Positions 25,969 to 36,394 are shown, counted from the stretch's first letter. The stretch is 64,000 nucleotides of DNA from Ardenticatenaceae bacterium (GCA_020634235.1 JACKCB010000002.1:1488001-1552000), one strand, 5' to 3'. Numbers and translations: made by a program. The notes: a model not told the origin generated them from the letters alone.

Positions 25969-27516
25969 CTACATAGGCGAAATGCCGTGCTTACGCGGCA
26001 CATGCCGTTCCCGTTTCGACAACGTCAGCGACAGCGCCCTAATCAACACCTGGCGCGTATCGCGCGGCTCAATCACATCATCGATCAGCCCGCGTGACGC
26101 CGCCACATACGGGTTATTGAAGCGCCGCTCATAATCATCCACCAACTCCTTGCGCCGTGCCTCCGGGTCCGGGGCTGCGGAAACCTCTTTGCGGAACAGA
26201 ATATTCACCGCCCCTTCCGCACCCATCACCGCGATTTCAGCATTGGGCCAGGCATACAGCAAATCACCGCGCAGCCCCTTGCTGCTCATCACGCAGTACG
26301 CCCCACCATAGCTCTTGCGCAAGATCACCATCAACTTGGGCACCGTCGCTTCGCTGTATGCATAGATCATGCGCGCGCCATTGCGAATAATGCCGCCATA
26401 CTCCTGGTCGGTGCCCGGCAAAAAGCCGGGCACATCCTGCAGCGTGATAATGGGAATGTTGTACGCATCACAAATGCGAATGAAATGGGTCGCCTTAATC
26501 GACGCCTTAATGTCTATGCAGCCCGCCAGCACCATGGGCTGATTGGCCACAATCCCCACCACGTACCCGTTTAGCCGGGCAAAGCCTACCACCATATTCT
26601 GCGCCCAAAGCTGGTGCACCTCAAAGAAACGGCCATCGTCCACCACACTGGCAATAACCTGGCGCACGTCATAAGCCTTGTGCGGATCGGTGGGCACAAT
26701 TTGCTCCAGTTCCGGGCAGCGCCGGTTCGGGTCATCTGCCGGCCGCTGGTAAGGCGGGTCATCCTGATTATTGCCCGGCAAATAGCTCAACAGGGTGCGC
26801 ACTTTGCTCAGGCATTCCCGGTCATCCGTGGTCAGGAAATGGCACACGCCGCTCTCCTGGCTGTGCATCAGGCCACCGCCCAACTCCTCCAGGCTCACGT
26901 CTTCCTGCATCACCGCCTTCACCACGTTGGGGCCGGTGATGAACATATAACTCTGTTCAGTCATGAAAACGAAGTCGGTGAGCGCCGGGGAGTAAACGGC
27001 ACCACCGGCACACGGCCCCATGATAACCGAGATTTGGGGGATCACGCCCGACGCTTCGCAGTTGGCGTCGAAGATGCGAGCGTAGCCACCCAGGCTGTCG
27101 ACGCCTTCCTGAATGCGCGCACCGCCGGAATCATTCAGGGCGATGAACGGGCAGCCGTAATCCAGGGCCATGCGCATCCCCTTCACAATCTTGTTGGCGT
27201 GCATCTCGCCCAGGGAACCGCCCATCACCGCTGCATCCTGGGAAGCCACAATGGCATTACGCCCATTGATAAGGCCGAAGCCAACCACCACACCGTCACC
27301 GTAGCGGGAATCTTTGCCTCCCAAATAGCTCTCATAACGCGGCAGAACCAGCGTGTCGATTTCCTGGAAGGTGCCGGGATCAAACAGCAGTTCAATGCGC
27401 TCGCGGGCGGTCAGCCGCCCCTTGGCATGCTGCTGACCGGCTTCTTTGGCTGTGCCCCGGGCCAGGCCCTGCCGCTGCCGCAACTCTTCTTTGTAATAAT
27501 CCATCTCTCGAGTCAT
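25969..27516 (-). CDS. Acyl-CoA carboxylase carboxyltransferase (beta) subunit
   Basis: 515 aa with both crotonase-like halves (GCPFIALNDSGGARIQEGVD and VPGFLPGTDQEYGGIIRNGA). It transfers CO2 from carboxybiotin to an acyl-CoA. Streptomyces propionyl-CoA carboxylase has an Asp that governs substrate choice in a GGAYDVM segment; here the segment is GGAYCVM, so propionyl-CoA cannot be assumed. Context beside a synthase with a malonyl-type AT domain makes malonyl-CoA supply plausible. GAGGTG precedes the ATG. Confidence 0.9.
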   Translation of the reverse strand: MTREMDYYKEELRQRQGLARGTAKEAGQQHAKGRLTARERIELLFDPGTFQEIDTLVLPRYESYLGGKDSRYGDGVVVGFGLINGRNAIVASQDAAVMGGSLGEMHANKIVKGMRMALDYGCPFIALNDSGGARIQEGVDSLGGYARIFDANCEASGVIPQISVIMGPCAGGAVYSPALTDFVFMTEQSYMFITGPNVVKAVMQEDVSLEELGGGLMHSQESGVCHFLTTDDRECLSKVRTLLSYLPGNNQDDPPYQRPADDPNRRCPELEQIVPTDPHKAYDVRQVIASVVDDGRFFEVHQLWAQNMVVGFARLNGYVVGIVANQPMVLAGCIDIKASIKATHFIRICDAYNIPIITLQDVPGFLPGTDQEYGGIIRNGARMIYAYSEATVPKLMVILRKSYGGAYCVMSSKGLRGDLLYAWPNAEIAVMGAEGAVNILFRKEVSAAPDPEARRKELVDDYERRFNNPYVAASRGLIDDVIEPRDTRQVLIRALSLTLSKRERHVPRKHGISPM

Positions 27517-27525
27517 AGATTCACC

Positions 27526-28284
27526 TCAGCATGAAGGGTTCTTCGTGTTGTCTGCTGCGTCTTGCGGTGCAGCACCCGGCCGGGGGATGGCAATGGCCAG
27601 GGCCAGCACGTAGTTATCCTGCACCTGCCACCAACCGGCCATCGTCTGGCCGTTGGCCCAATGAATGGGAAAGTAGGTCCAGGTTTGGGGAGCGACTCCC
27701 GGCCGGGACAGGTCACAAGAAACAGTTCGCGTGTCCACCCGCAGCCCTACCTGGGCAACCTTCATGGCCGCCTCTTTGCCGCTCCAGACAGCCGTGACCA
27801 GCGTGTCGTACATCCCGGCCGGGGCCTCTTCCAACAGCGCCAGTTCATCCGTTGTAAAGTAATCGGCCGCAAACCCGGCCGGGCGCGGCGCAATCCATTC
27901 AATGTCCGCCCCCAGCGGGCCATATCGTCCGGCCACCACCGCACAAAACGCCCGGCCATGCGCATGGCTAATAGAAAGCTGGTAACCGGCCTCTGGCAGC
28001 AGCGCAGCCACCCCGGACACCTGCAAGCAAGGCGCGCCTCGCCCATTCGCCACAACTCCCAGGCTGTCCAGCGCCAACGCCTGCCCCGTCTCCTGCCAGA
28101 TAACCTGGCGCAGCAGTTGCTTGGCCGTCCAGCGCCCCAACAGCCACTCCTGCCGCCGCTTGGCAAACTTCAACCCGGCATAGGCTTGTTGTTCAGCGGC
28201 AGTCAGCAGCCCGGCCGGGGGGGCATCCAGTCCCTCCCCCACCGGCGGCATCTCCGTCAACGACTGCACCAACCATTGAATCAT
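27526..28284 (-). CDS. 4'-phosphopantetheinyl transferase (Sfp-type)
   Basis: 252 aa. The family signature is present: GADIEWI (Mg-binding Asp/Glu) and WSGKEAAMK (Trp-x-x-Lys-Glu-x-x-x-Lys), with RxxWLLGRWTAKQLL upstream. It converts apo-ACP to holo-ACP with coenzyme A, presumably on the synthase encoded next to it. The gene reads into the carboxylase operon, with only 9 bp before the carboxyltransferase. Confidence 0.9.
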   Translation of the reverse strand: MIQWLVQSLTEMPPVGEGLDAPPAGLLTAAEQQAYAGLKFAKRRQEWLLGRWTAKQLLRQVIWQETGQALALDSLGVVANGRGAPCLQVSGVAALLPEAGYQLSISHAHGRAFCAVVAGRYGPLGADIEWIAPRPAGFAADYFTTDELALLEEAPAGMYDTLVTAVWSGKEAAMKVAQVGLRVDTRTVSCDLSRPGVAPQTWTYFPIHWANGQTMAGWWQVQDNYVLALAIAIPRPGAAPQDAADNTKNPSC

Positions 28285-28352
28285 CGGTCAATTCACACCA
28301 GGCAACCATCTTGGACACGGCCGCTGATTCACAGGCGTGCGGCACCCAGAAA

Positions 28353-28388
28353 GCGTCATGCGTAACCAGCAGTCGTTACGCATGACGC
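28353..28388 (-). terminator. Hairpin after the synthase gene
   Basis: A perfect 14-bp stem (28353-28366 with 28375-28388, 8-nt loop) lies 16 nt past the synthase stop. On the minus strand it is followed by TTTCT. It probably separates or attenuates transcription between the synthase and the phosphopantetheinyl transferase. Confidence 0.6.
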
Positions 28389-28404
28389 CGGCCATCTTGG
28401 GCAA

Positions 28405-31400
28405 TTACAGCGCCACCGTGCCCGGCAGCGCCACCGTCCGGTAACCACGCAGGTCCACGTACACCGCACCACTCTCATCCACCACCTGGGCATTGAAGCG
28501 CGTGTCGCCATCTTCGCCGTTCACCGCCTCCACCAGCGCATACAGCCGCTGCCCATTGGCCGCGGCCGGCTGCCGGTAGGTGGTCACCGCCCCAATCTGC
28601 CACGGCAGCGCCAACACCTGCTTCTGGCGCGCTTCCCAAATGCCCGCCGTCTGGAAACAAAGCTCCACCAGGCGCGGGGCCATCAGCGAAGCGGCGTCAC
28701 CCGGCCGGGTGTTGGGCGGCAAGTCGGCGGCCATCTGGCCAATGGCCCGATCCCCGTCCACCTGCACCCAGTCCAGCACCTGGTAGGCCGGACCGTGGAA
28801 GTACACCCGGTAGATATCGGCCATGCCCACCCGCGCCGCGGATTCCGCCAGCGCCGGCAGGGGGATGGGGTCAGGCTGGGGGACCCCGGCCGGGACCAAC
28901 CGCACCTGGGCCGTGAAGTGCACCTTCTCTTGCGGCGGCACACCCGGCTTATTCAGCTCGCGCACCGAGCGCAGCACCGTCTCCGCCAGCAGATCGCCAT
29001 TCGCTTCCGGCCGCAGCACCGCCTGCCAATGCAGCGTTCGCGGCTCCATCCGGTAGAACTTAAAGGGACTTTCAAACACCTCATTTTCCACCGCGGCCAC
29101 CGTGTAGCCCGGCAGCAGCAAGCTGGCCAGTTGGGCAAAACCCTCCGTGCCCATCACCCCCGGCAGCAGCGGCGTGCCATCCATGGCATGGTCATAGAGG
29201 AACGGCTGCTCCTGCGGGTCCAACACCGTTTCCACATCCAGGCCGCCATACAACCGGGCCGCATTCACCCGGCCGGTCATCAGCAGCTTGCGCTCGGCCG
29301 CGGCCGCATTCACCTTGTCCACATCCAGGCCGCCCGTCTCATCCCACTCAGCGGTGAGGATGCCCAACGCCCCACCAACCACAATCTCGCCCCGGAAAGC
29401 ACCGGCCACCAACTCGCGCCGCACCGTGGGAATCCCGGCCTCTGGTGGCAGCATCTCAATCCCGGCCATGGCCATGATCTTGGGCACAGAGCCACGGGTG
29501 GCCATGCCAATGCCCCCCCAGGCGGTCCAGTCGATGACAATGCCTCGCGTTTCCGGCCGCCAGCGGCGCAGGCTGCTGGTTAGCTTGCACAGCAGGTCGT
29601 TGGCCGCACTGTAGTCCGTCTGGCCGCTGTTGCCAAAACGGCCGGCCACCGAGCTAAAGGCCACCGTCGCCCCAATGGGCAGTCCCTGGGCCGCCTGCAA
29701 CAGGCTGAAGAAGCCGTCGGCCTTGATGTCGTACACCAGGTCGAACTGCGCCTGCTCCTTGTCGGCCAGGCCGCGGCTGATCTCAATGCCACCGGCATGA
29801 ATCAGCACGTCTAGCCGGCCGTGCGCCTGGCCAATCTGGGCCACAATGGCGGCCACCGCCGGGCCGTCCAGCAGGTCCACGCTGTGATAGTGGGCTGTGC
29901 CACCGGCCGCCTGCACCATTTCGATGGCCCGCAGGGCGGCTTCCTGCCGCTCAATGGCCAGCATCTGCTTCTCAATTTGCACCGGTGTGGGCCGATCCCC
30001 GGCCAGGCGGGCGTTAACGATGAGCTGCTGCTTCAACGCCTCTTTGTCCTGGCGGAAGAGGGCAATTTGCGGGTCCCCGGCCGGGGGGGCCGCTACCAGG
30101 TCCAGCAAGTAAAAGGTACCGCCGCTGGCCGCGGCCAGGTCGCCAATGATGGCGCTGGTGATGCCGCCGGCCGCGCCGGTAACCAGGAAGATGCTCTCGT
30201 TGTTGAGCGTAAGACCGGGTTGGCCATCCCCGGCCGGGCGCTCGACCAACGTTACCGCATAGCGGTTCTCCTGCCAATACCCCACCTCCACCACACCAGG
30301 GTCGGTCAGGGTTTCGGCAATGAGCAGGTCAGCCAGGCTGGCCGTCTTGCGGCTGTGGGCAAAGTCCACGGCCTTCACCAGCACGTCACCCCGCTCCCGC
30401 TTATATGCTTTGCTAAACCCGACAACACCGCCGCCCAGTGGGGCGGTCGCGCCCTCTTCGCCATAACCATGCAGGCCGCCCAACCGGGTGGCGCTCACCA
30501 AAAAGCTGCCCGGCGCGCTAACCGCTTCGTAAAGGGTGCGCATGGTGATGGCCAGGTTTTTCACGCGTTGGCGGTTCAGTTCGCGCCAGGTGGCCAGGTC
30601 CAGCATCTCCAGGTCGGGTTCCACGTCCAGGGCTGGCAGCCAGTAGACGCCCTGGATGGGGCCTTCTTCCAACCAGATTTTCAACTGGCCGGCGAGCAGC
30701 TCCCCGGCCGGGGCGGTTTCAATTGCCAGCACCGTAACCCCCAACTTCTCCAGCCGGCTGACCAACGCTTTGGCCACGCCGCCCTCATCAAACATCACCA
30801 CCACGCGGCTGTTTTCATCCAGCACGATCCCGGTGGGTTTGCACCAGGCCAGCGCCGGGCGCAGCGTGGGGACGGGCACGCGGCGCGGCATCGTGTCGGC
30901 TGCGTCCAGAGAGAGGGAGGATGGGGCGGTGGGGGAATCGGCCGGGGCGGCCGGCTGGGCAGGTGAGGGGGTGACCGGGTGAGAGGGTGACGGGGTGGCG
31001 GGTGGGGCGACCAGGTCAGGGCGCATCTCGCGCACAAAGCCGATGACCCGCTCCAGGGTGTTGTAGTCGCGCAGGTTCAGGTCATCGCGCCGCGGGATGT
31101 CGAAGGCGGCACGAATGGCCTGGAAGGTCTCGGCCTGCTTCACCGTGTCCACGCCCAGGTCGGCCTCCAGGTCCAGGTCTAGTTCCAGCATGTCCTCGGG
31201 GTAGCCCGTTTGCTCGGCGACAATGGCCAGCACTTGCGGGGCGATGGGGTCCCCGGCCGGGGCGGCGGGGGTGAGGGGGTGGGTGGGTGAGACGTATGGG
31301 AGAGGAACCACCGGTTCGGGGGTTGGGGCGATGTCTACCGGCCGGGGCGCATCGACCGGGACCGCCGGGGCGGCTTCTGGCACATAGGGGAGTTGTGGTT

Positions 31401-34400
31401 GGCCGTTCCCGGCCGGGGCCGGAGCCGGGGCCGGAACGTCTATGGGCGGCGGGGTCACCGCCCGCTCCCGCGGGTGATGTGGTCCATCCGGCGCGGCATA
31501 GACAGGCGGGGCCGTAAAGCCCAAAGAGGCTTGCAGATCGGCCATGGGGGCCGGGCGATACGCCGTGCCGGCCACAGACTCAGGGGCAATGGCCCGCACC
31601 GTTGGGCCGGTGCCATACTGCCAATTGCTGGGCAGCGGCTGGCGCAGCGGATTCCCCTGTGCTTTCACGCGCAGCACTCGCTTTTCCACTTCCGTCTCCG
31701 CCCAGTCATAGCCACTCACATCCGCCAACCAGCGCTGGTACTTGGGCTTGTTATCCACCCGATCCAGGCTGCCGGGAATGCGCCGCGTCAGCGTCATAGC
31801 AATTTGCGAGCCAAAGCCGGCAGCCAGGTGCAAGGCATATTGCACCGGATAACGCCCGCCGCGGCTCAGATTAAGCGGCCCCAAATCCGGGTCCACTTCC
31901 TTAAAGTTGGGCACGGGCGGCACAATGCCATACTCCAGAATCTTGACCGCAATCACATCCTCTACCCCCACGCCCATCGGGTGGCCGGTGAAACCCTTGG
32001 TATTGGCCACCACAATCTCGTTGGCCGCCTCGCCAAAAGTGCTGCGCAGGGCCACCACCTCCGCCGAGGCGCTGCCGCCGCGAGCCGGGGTGAAGGTCTC
32101 ATGGGACATGAAGACCAACTGCGAGGCCATGGCGTGGCGGTGCAGGCCAAAGCGGCGTTCGGCCGCTGTTACCAGGTTGTTCATCACCTGGGCAATGTGG
32201 TCCACATCCAGCCGGGTGCCGTGGAAGGCACTGTTGCTAGTCTCGCTGCTGAGCAGTTCCACCAGGCCGCGCATGCCCCGTTCACGTACCGCATCCTCGC
32301 TCTCGATCACCAGGGCGCACGCGCCCATGCCCATAATGGTGCCATGCCGGCGGCGGTCGAAAGGCAGCGCCGCCTCGTCTACCTTGTCGCTGGTGGTGAT
32401 GGCCCCCACGCCCAGGAAGCCGGCGCCCACCCATTCTAGCAGTTGGTCACCGGTGACGTTGTCGGCCCCGATGACAATGACCCGGCGGCAGCGGCCGGTG
32501 CGAATCCAATCTTCGGCCACGGCCACGCCCTGGGCCGTGCTGGCGCAGGCGGCATTGACGTGGGCATTGGGGCCACGGGCGCCAATGTATTGGGCAAACT
32601 GGCTGTGCCCCATGCACAAGATGCGGAACAGGAAGCGGCGGTCGAAGTGGTAAGGTTCGGCTTCGATCTGCTCGTGCAGGTCGGCGATACGCCGGTCAAT
32701 TTCGTACAGTGTCTGGCTGTCGTTGGTGTAACGGCGCAGGTCTTCCAGCGCTGCTAGCTTGTCCAGCCGGCCCTGGAAGGCGTAGTAGCGGCTGAATTCG
32801 TCGGCAAAGCGGTCGCCGCCGGGGAAGGCGCTGGCAAAGATCACACCGGTTTCATCACGCAGCGCTTCGGGCAGCAGCCAGTTCTGCGGCAGGTACTTGC
32901 CGGTGGTAGTGCGCTTGTAGGTTTGCACCAGGGGAATGCCGGCCTCGCGCAGGGCATCTAGCCCGGCGGCCATGGCCAGTTGGGTGGTGATGTCCAGGGC
33001 TTCGATTAGCTTGTCGGGCACGCCATACTCTTCGGTCAGGTCGAAGTAACCCGGCCGGCCAGCCAGTTTGATCACCTCGTCCGTATTGTCGATGGTGGCG
33101 AAGCTGCCGGAGCCATCCTCAGCCTTTACCAGGCGCACGATGCGCTTGTCCACCATTTTCTGGCGGAAACGGGTGGGGATCAGGTCCACAAACTGTTCGC
33201 CGCGCAGGATGCGCAGGGCGTTGTCGGGGTCCATCACCGGTTTTTCGGCGCCGGGCAGCCCCAGGCCGGTGCCGCTGATGACAACGGAGCCCAGGGGGAG
33301 TTCGTTACGGTCGTAGGGTTGGCGGAACTGGTCGGCGCGGATGGCCCCGGCCGGGGCGTTCATCTGCTGCCCGGCCAACTGCTGCAAAGCCTGGGCCAGA
33401 AGCTGCCCAAGCTGATCATTCGATTGTGGCATGGTTTTTACCTCGGGAGTGGTGGCGACGTTCCCGGCCGGGGTGCTAACCGCCGCCGGAGCTGTCACTG
33501 GCAATTCTCTTATCTCTGGCGCAGGTTCCGGCACCCCAAACCCGGCCGCATACAGGCCGCACAGCGCCTGGTTAAAGGTTGGCAATTCCCCCTGCTTGGG
33601 ATGGTTGGTCAGCAGGGCCAACACGTCACCCTTGTCGGCAAACACGTCATTGGCAAAGCCGCGCAAGGCCCGCTTCGGCCCCACCTCCAGGAAGGTGCGC
33701 ACGCCGGCGTTGTACAGCGTCTCCAACCCTTTCACCCACTGCACCGGCGAGGCAACCTGCGCTTGCAGCACATCCTTAATCGCCTCGACTTCGGTGGGAT
33801 AGAAGTCACCGGTCAGGTTGGCCACCAGCGGCAGCGTGGGCGGCGTGAAGTGCAGCCGGTCTAACATTTGGCGCAGCGGCGCGCTGGCCGGGGCCACAAT
33901 GCTGGTATGGAAGGCGTGGCTCACCGGCAGTTGCATCGCCCGGTAGCCGCGCGACTCAAACAGGCCTACGGCGGCCTCGACGGCCTGGCTGGCTCCGCCG
34001 ATGACGCACTGGCTGCGACTGTTGATGTTGGCCGGTACCACATAGCCATCCACCTCCTGCAGCGTTGCCTCTACGACTTCGATGGGGGCCAGCACGGCAG
34101 CCATCTTGCCGTTGTCTTCTACCTTCACCTGGCTCATTTCGCTGCCGCGGGCGGCGGCCGCTTCCAGGCACTCGGCAAAAGGCATAACGCCGGCAGCGGT
34201 GAGGGCGGCATATTCGCCCAGAGAGTGGCCCATGACCATATCCGGCCGGAAGCCAAACTGCGCCAACAGGCGGCGCAGCGCTTCGTCCATGGTGAGCATG
34301 GCTGGCTGAGTAATTTCCGTCTGCATCAGGTCGAATTGGGCCTGATTCACCGCGGCCGGGTCACTGCTATCGATGAAGATGTAGCTGGAGAGCGGCCGGC

Positions 34401-36309
34401 CCAGAATGGGTGTCATAACTGCGTCGGCCTCGGCGATGGTCTGGGCCACGATGGGGTACTCGGCGGCCAGCTCGCGCCCCATGTTCACGTATTGGCTGCC
34501 CTGGCCAGGGAAGAGATAAGCCAGTTTGCCGTTGGCCGGCCCACTGCCCCGGAAAATGCCCTGGGCCTGCATCGCTTTCCACGCCTGGGGCGAGTCGAAG
34601 CCCATTACTTTTTGCGCTTTGTGCAGCCGGTCCAGCAGTTCGTCGTGGTCGCCAAAGTCGATGACCAGCCGTTCGGTGGCCTTCAGGTCGGCTGGTTTGG
34701 GCAGGCTGCGGGCCGGCGTCCAGCCACCTTCGGCGCGGGTCAGGGTCTCGTCCAGCTTCTCTTTGAGGGCGGTGGGGGTGGCGGCACCCAGGGCCAGAAT
34801 GCCGCGCACCGGCTTGGGGCGGGCAAGGGGGGTTGTGGCAGTGGGCGCGCTGTCGATCCCGGCCGGGGCGGCCATTACCTTCTGCGTCTTTCGCGTTAGT
34901 GCGCCCGGTACATACTCCTCCAGCACCAGGTGAAAATTCGTGCCCCCAAAGCCATAAGCACTTACGCCCACGCGGCGCGGCACCCCGTTGGGCTGTGGCC
35001 ACGGCTGCGTCTCATGGTTCAAATAGAAGGGCGAGGCAGAAAAATCAATGTTCGGGTTGGGCGTCTGCGCGTTGAGCGTGGGCGGCAGCACCTTGTGATG
35101 CAGCGCCAGGGTGGCCTTCAACATACCGGCCGCGCCGGCCCCAGCCTTCAGGTGACCAATATTACTCTTCACCGACCCCAGGGCGATGCTGCCAGGGGGG
35201 GCGCCGGCAAAAACCAGGTTCAGGCTTTCCACCTCCACCACGTCGCCCACGCGGGTGCTGGTGCCATGGGCCTCAATGAGCGAAGCCGTGGCCGGGTCTA
35301 GCCCGGCGTGTTCCCAGGCCCGCTGCACAGCCAACCGCTGCCCAACGGGGTTGGGGGCGGTAATGCCCTTACCCTTGCCGTCGCTGGCTCCGGCCACGCC
35401 GCGAATGACGGCGTAAATCTTGTCGCCGTTGCGTTCGGCGTCTTCTAGCCGCTTCAGCAAGAAGGTGGCGGTGCCTTCACCCATGACAAAGCCGTCGGCT
35501 CCGTCACCAAAGGGGCGGGTGCCGGTGGCGCTGAGGGCACCAATCTTGCAAAATTTTACGAAGCTGCCAACGCCCATGTTGCGGTCAACACCGCCAGTGA
35601 TCACCGCATCGACTTTGTGTTCGGTGAGCAGCCCTACGGCAGCCTCAATGGCGGCGAAGCTGGAGGCGCAGGCGGCGTCGGTGATGAAGTTGGGGCCGCG
35701 CAGGTTTAGGACGTTGGCCACCCGGCCGGAGACGATGTTTGGCAGCTCGCCGGGCATCGAGTCCTCGGTAATAGGCGGCACCGTGGCATCGATCGTGGCG
35801 TGCCAGTCCTGCAAAATGGCCTGGCGCGCGGCCGGTGGCAGTTGGCTAAAGGCCGGCACTCCCTCCAGGGCGTGCCGGTATTCCGGGAAGACAATGCGCT
35901 GCGTGGTGATGTAGTGCATCTCGCCCCCCATGGCCGTCCCCAGGATTACGGCGGTGCGCTCCGTGTCTAGCGGTCGCTCCGGATAGCCGTAATCGGCCAG
36001 CGCGTCAGCGGCCGCGGTTAAGGCCCACTGCTGCCCCTCATCCATGGCCCCGGCCACCTTCGGCGGAATGCGAAAGCGCCGCCAGTCAAACGAAAAGCCA
36101 CGCACCCAGCCGCCGATCTTGGAATAGGTCTTGTCGGGCGCTTTGGGGTCGGGATCATAGTAATATGCCACAGACCAGCGATCGGCCGGGGTTTCGCTGA
36201 TGCTGTAGCGCTTGTTGAGCACGTTCTCCCAGAAAGTAGCGGCGTTGGGCGCGTCTGGGAGAATGGCGCCAACGCCCACAATTGCAACAGCATGGTCGGT
36301 TGAATCCAC
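28405..36309 (-). CDS. Single-module polyketide/PUFA-type synthase KS-AT-KS-ACP-KR-DH
   Basis: 2634 aa from GTG 36309, with AGGAGGT upstream. Domains: KS1 (1-470; DAACASS near 211, EAHGTST, NIGHLKAG), AT (580-880; GHSLGEY near 694; HAFH suggests malonyl-CoA), KS2 (1010-1530; NAACAST near 1254, GHPMG), a Pro-rich linker, ACP (1700-1790; DLGVDTVKQAE, where Thr stands at the usual Ser attachment position), KR (2030-2300; TGAAGG, SSVAG ... YSAAN) and a hot-dog DH (2360-2634; HAMDGTPLLPG, ELCFQ). No ER or thioesterase. Probably iterative, making an unsaturated lipid or polyketide. Domain order is unlike PfaA or PfaC. Confidence 0.9.
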   Translation of the reverse strand: MDSTDHAVAIVGVGAILPDAPNAATFWENVLNKRYSISETPADRWSVAYYYDPDPKAPDKTYSKIGGWVRGFSFDWRRFRIPPKVAGAMDEGQQWALTAAADALADYGYPERPLDTERTAVILGTAMGGEMHYITTQRIVFPEYRHALEGVPAFSQLPPAARQAILQDWHATIDATVPPITEDSMPGELPNIVSGRVANVLNLRGPNFITDAACASSFAAIEAAVGLLTEHKVDAVITGGVDRNMGVGSFVKFCKIGALSATGTRPFGDGADGFVMGEGTATFLLKRLEDAERNGDKIYAVIRGVAGASDGKGKGITAPNPVGQRLAVQRAWEHAGLDPATASLIEAHGTSTRVGDVVEVESLNLVFAGAPPGSIALGSVKSNIGHLKAGAGAAGMLKATLALHHKVLPPTLNAQTPNPNIDFSASPFYLNHETQPWPQPNGVPRRVGVSAYGFGGTNFHLVLEEYVPGALTRKTQKVMAAPAGIDSAPTATTPLARPKPVRGILALGAATPTALKEKLDETLTRAEGGWTPARSLPKPADLKATERLVIDFGDHDELLDRLHKAQKVMGFDSPQAWKAMQAQGIFRGSGPANGKLAYLFPGQGSQYVNMGRELAAEYPIVAQTIAEADAVMTPILGRPLSSYIFIDSSDPAAVNQAQFDLMQTEITQPAMLTMDEALRRLLAQFGFRPDMVMGHSLGEYAALTAAGVMPFAECLEAAAARGSEMSQVKVEDNGKMAAVLAPIEVVEATLQEVDGYVVPANINSRSQCVIGGASQAVEAAVGLFESRGYRAMQLPVSHAFHTSIVAPASAPLRQMLDRLHFTPPTLPLVANLTGDFYPTEVEAIKDVLQAQVASPVQWVKGLETLYNAGVRTFLEVGPKRALRGFANDVFADKGDVLALLTNHPKQGELPTFNQALCGLYAAGFGVPEPAPEIRELPVTAPAAVSTPAGNVATTPEVKTMPQSNDQLGQLLAQALQQLAGQQMNAPAGAIRADQFRQPYDRNELPLGSVVISGTGLGLPGAEKPVMDPDNALRILRGEQFVDLIPTRFRQKMVDKRIVRLVKAEDGSGSFATIDNTDEVIKLAGRPGYFDLTEEYGVPDKLIEALDITTQLAMAAGLDALREAGIPLVQTYKRTTTGKYLPQNWLLPEALRDETGVIFASAFPGGDRFADEFSRYYAFQGRLDKLAALEDLRRYTNDSQTLYEIDRRIADLHEQIEAEPYHFDRRFLFRILCMGHSQFAQYIGARGPNAHVNAACASTAQGVAVAEDWIRTGRCRRVIVIGADNVTGDQLLEWVGAGFLGVGAITTSDKVDEAALPFDRRRHGTIMGMGACALVIESEDAVRERGMRGLVELLSSETSNSAFHGTRLDVDHIAQVMNNLVTAAERRFGLHRHAMASQLVFMSHETFTPARGGSASAEVVALRSTFGEAANEIVVANTKGFTGHPMGVGVEDVIAVKILEYGIVPPVPNFKEVDPDLGPLNLSRGGRYPVQYALHLAAGFGSQIAMTLTRRIPGSLDRVDNKPKYQRWLADVSGYDWAETEVEKRVLRVKAQGNPLRQPLPSNWQYGTGPTVRAIAPESVAGTAYRPAPMADLQASLGFTAPPVYAAPDGPHHPRERAVTPPPIDVPAPAPAPAGNGQPQLPYVPEAAPAVPVDAPRPVDIAPTPEPVVPLPYVSPTHPLTPAAPAGDPIAPQVLAIVAEQTGYPEDMLELDLDLEADLGVDTVKQAETFQAIRAAFDIPRRDDLNLRDYNTLERVIGFVREMRPDLVAPPATPSPSHPVTPSPAQPAAPADSPTAPSSLSLDAADTMPRRVPVPTLRPALAWCKPTGIVLDENSRVVVMFDEGGVAKALVSRLEKLGVTVLAIETAPAGELLAGQLKIWLEEGPIQGVYWLPALDVEPDLEMLDLATWRELNRQRVKNLAITMRTLYEAVSAPGSFLVSATRLGGLHGYGEEGATAPLGGGVVGFSKAYKRERGDVLVKAVDFAHSRKTASLADLLIAETLTDPGVVEVGYWQENRYAVTLVERPAGDGQPGLTLNNESIFLVTGAAGGITSAIIGDLAAASGGTFYLLDLVAAPPAGDPQIALFRQDKEALKQQLIVNARLAGDRPTPVQIEKQMLAIERQEAALRAIEMVQAAGGTAHYHSVDLLDGPAVAAIVAQIGQAHGRLDVLIHAGGIEISRGLADKEQAQFDLVYDIKADGFFSLLQAAQGLPIGATVAFSSVAGRFGNSGQTDYSAANDLLCKLTSSLRRWRPETRGIVIDWTAWGGIGMATRGSVPKIMAMAGIEMLPPEAGIPTVRRELVAGAFRGEIVVGGALGILTAEWDETGGLDVDKVNAAAAERKLLMTGRVNAARLYGGLDVETVLDPQEQPFLYDHAMDGTPLLPGVMGTEGFAQLASLLLPGYTVAAVENEVFESPFKFYRMEPRTLHWQAVLRPEANGDLLAETVLRSVRELNKPGVPPQEKVHFTAQVRLVPAGVPQPDPIPLPALAESAARVGMADIYRVYFHGPAYQVLDWVQVDGDRAIGQMAADLPPNTRPGDAASLMAPRLVELCFQTAGIWEARQKQVLALPWQIGAVTTYRQPAAANGQRLYALVEAVNGEDGDTRFNAQVVDESGAVYVDLRGYRTVALPGTVAL

Positions 36310-36346
36310 GTGGGACCTCCTATCTCCTATGGAGTTTGTTCAGGCA

Positions 36347-36394
36347 AAGATGGCCGGCTGCTGAAAAACCTGGCCGGGTTGAGCCGGCCATCTT
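36347..36394. terminator. 13-bp inverted repeat between acyl-CoA dehydrogenase and synthase genes
   Basis: AAGATGGCCGGCT (36347-36359) and AGCCGGCCATCTT (36382-36394) are exact complements around a 22-nt loop. It lies just after the dehydrogenase stop on the minus strand, so it may reduce read-through into the synthase. Confidence 0.5.

Noticed and set aside
24980..26134. A 384-codon plus-strand frame opposite the biotin carboxylase
   Set aside because: Antisense to a conserved enzyme; the translation has no recognisable domain.
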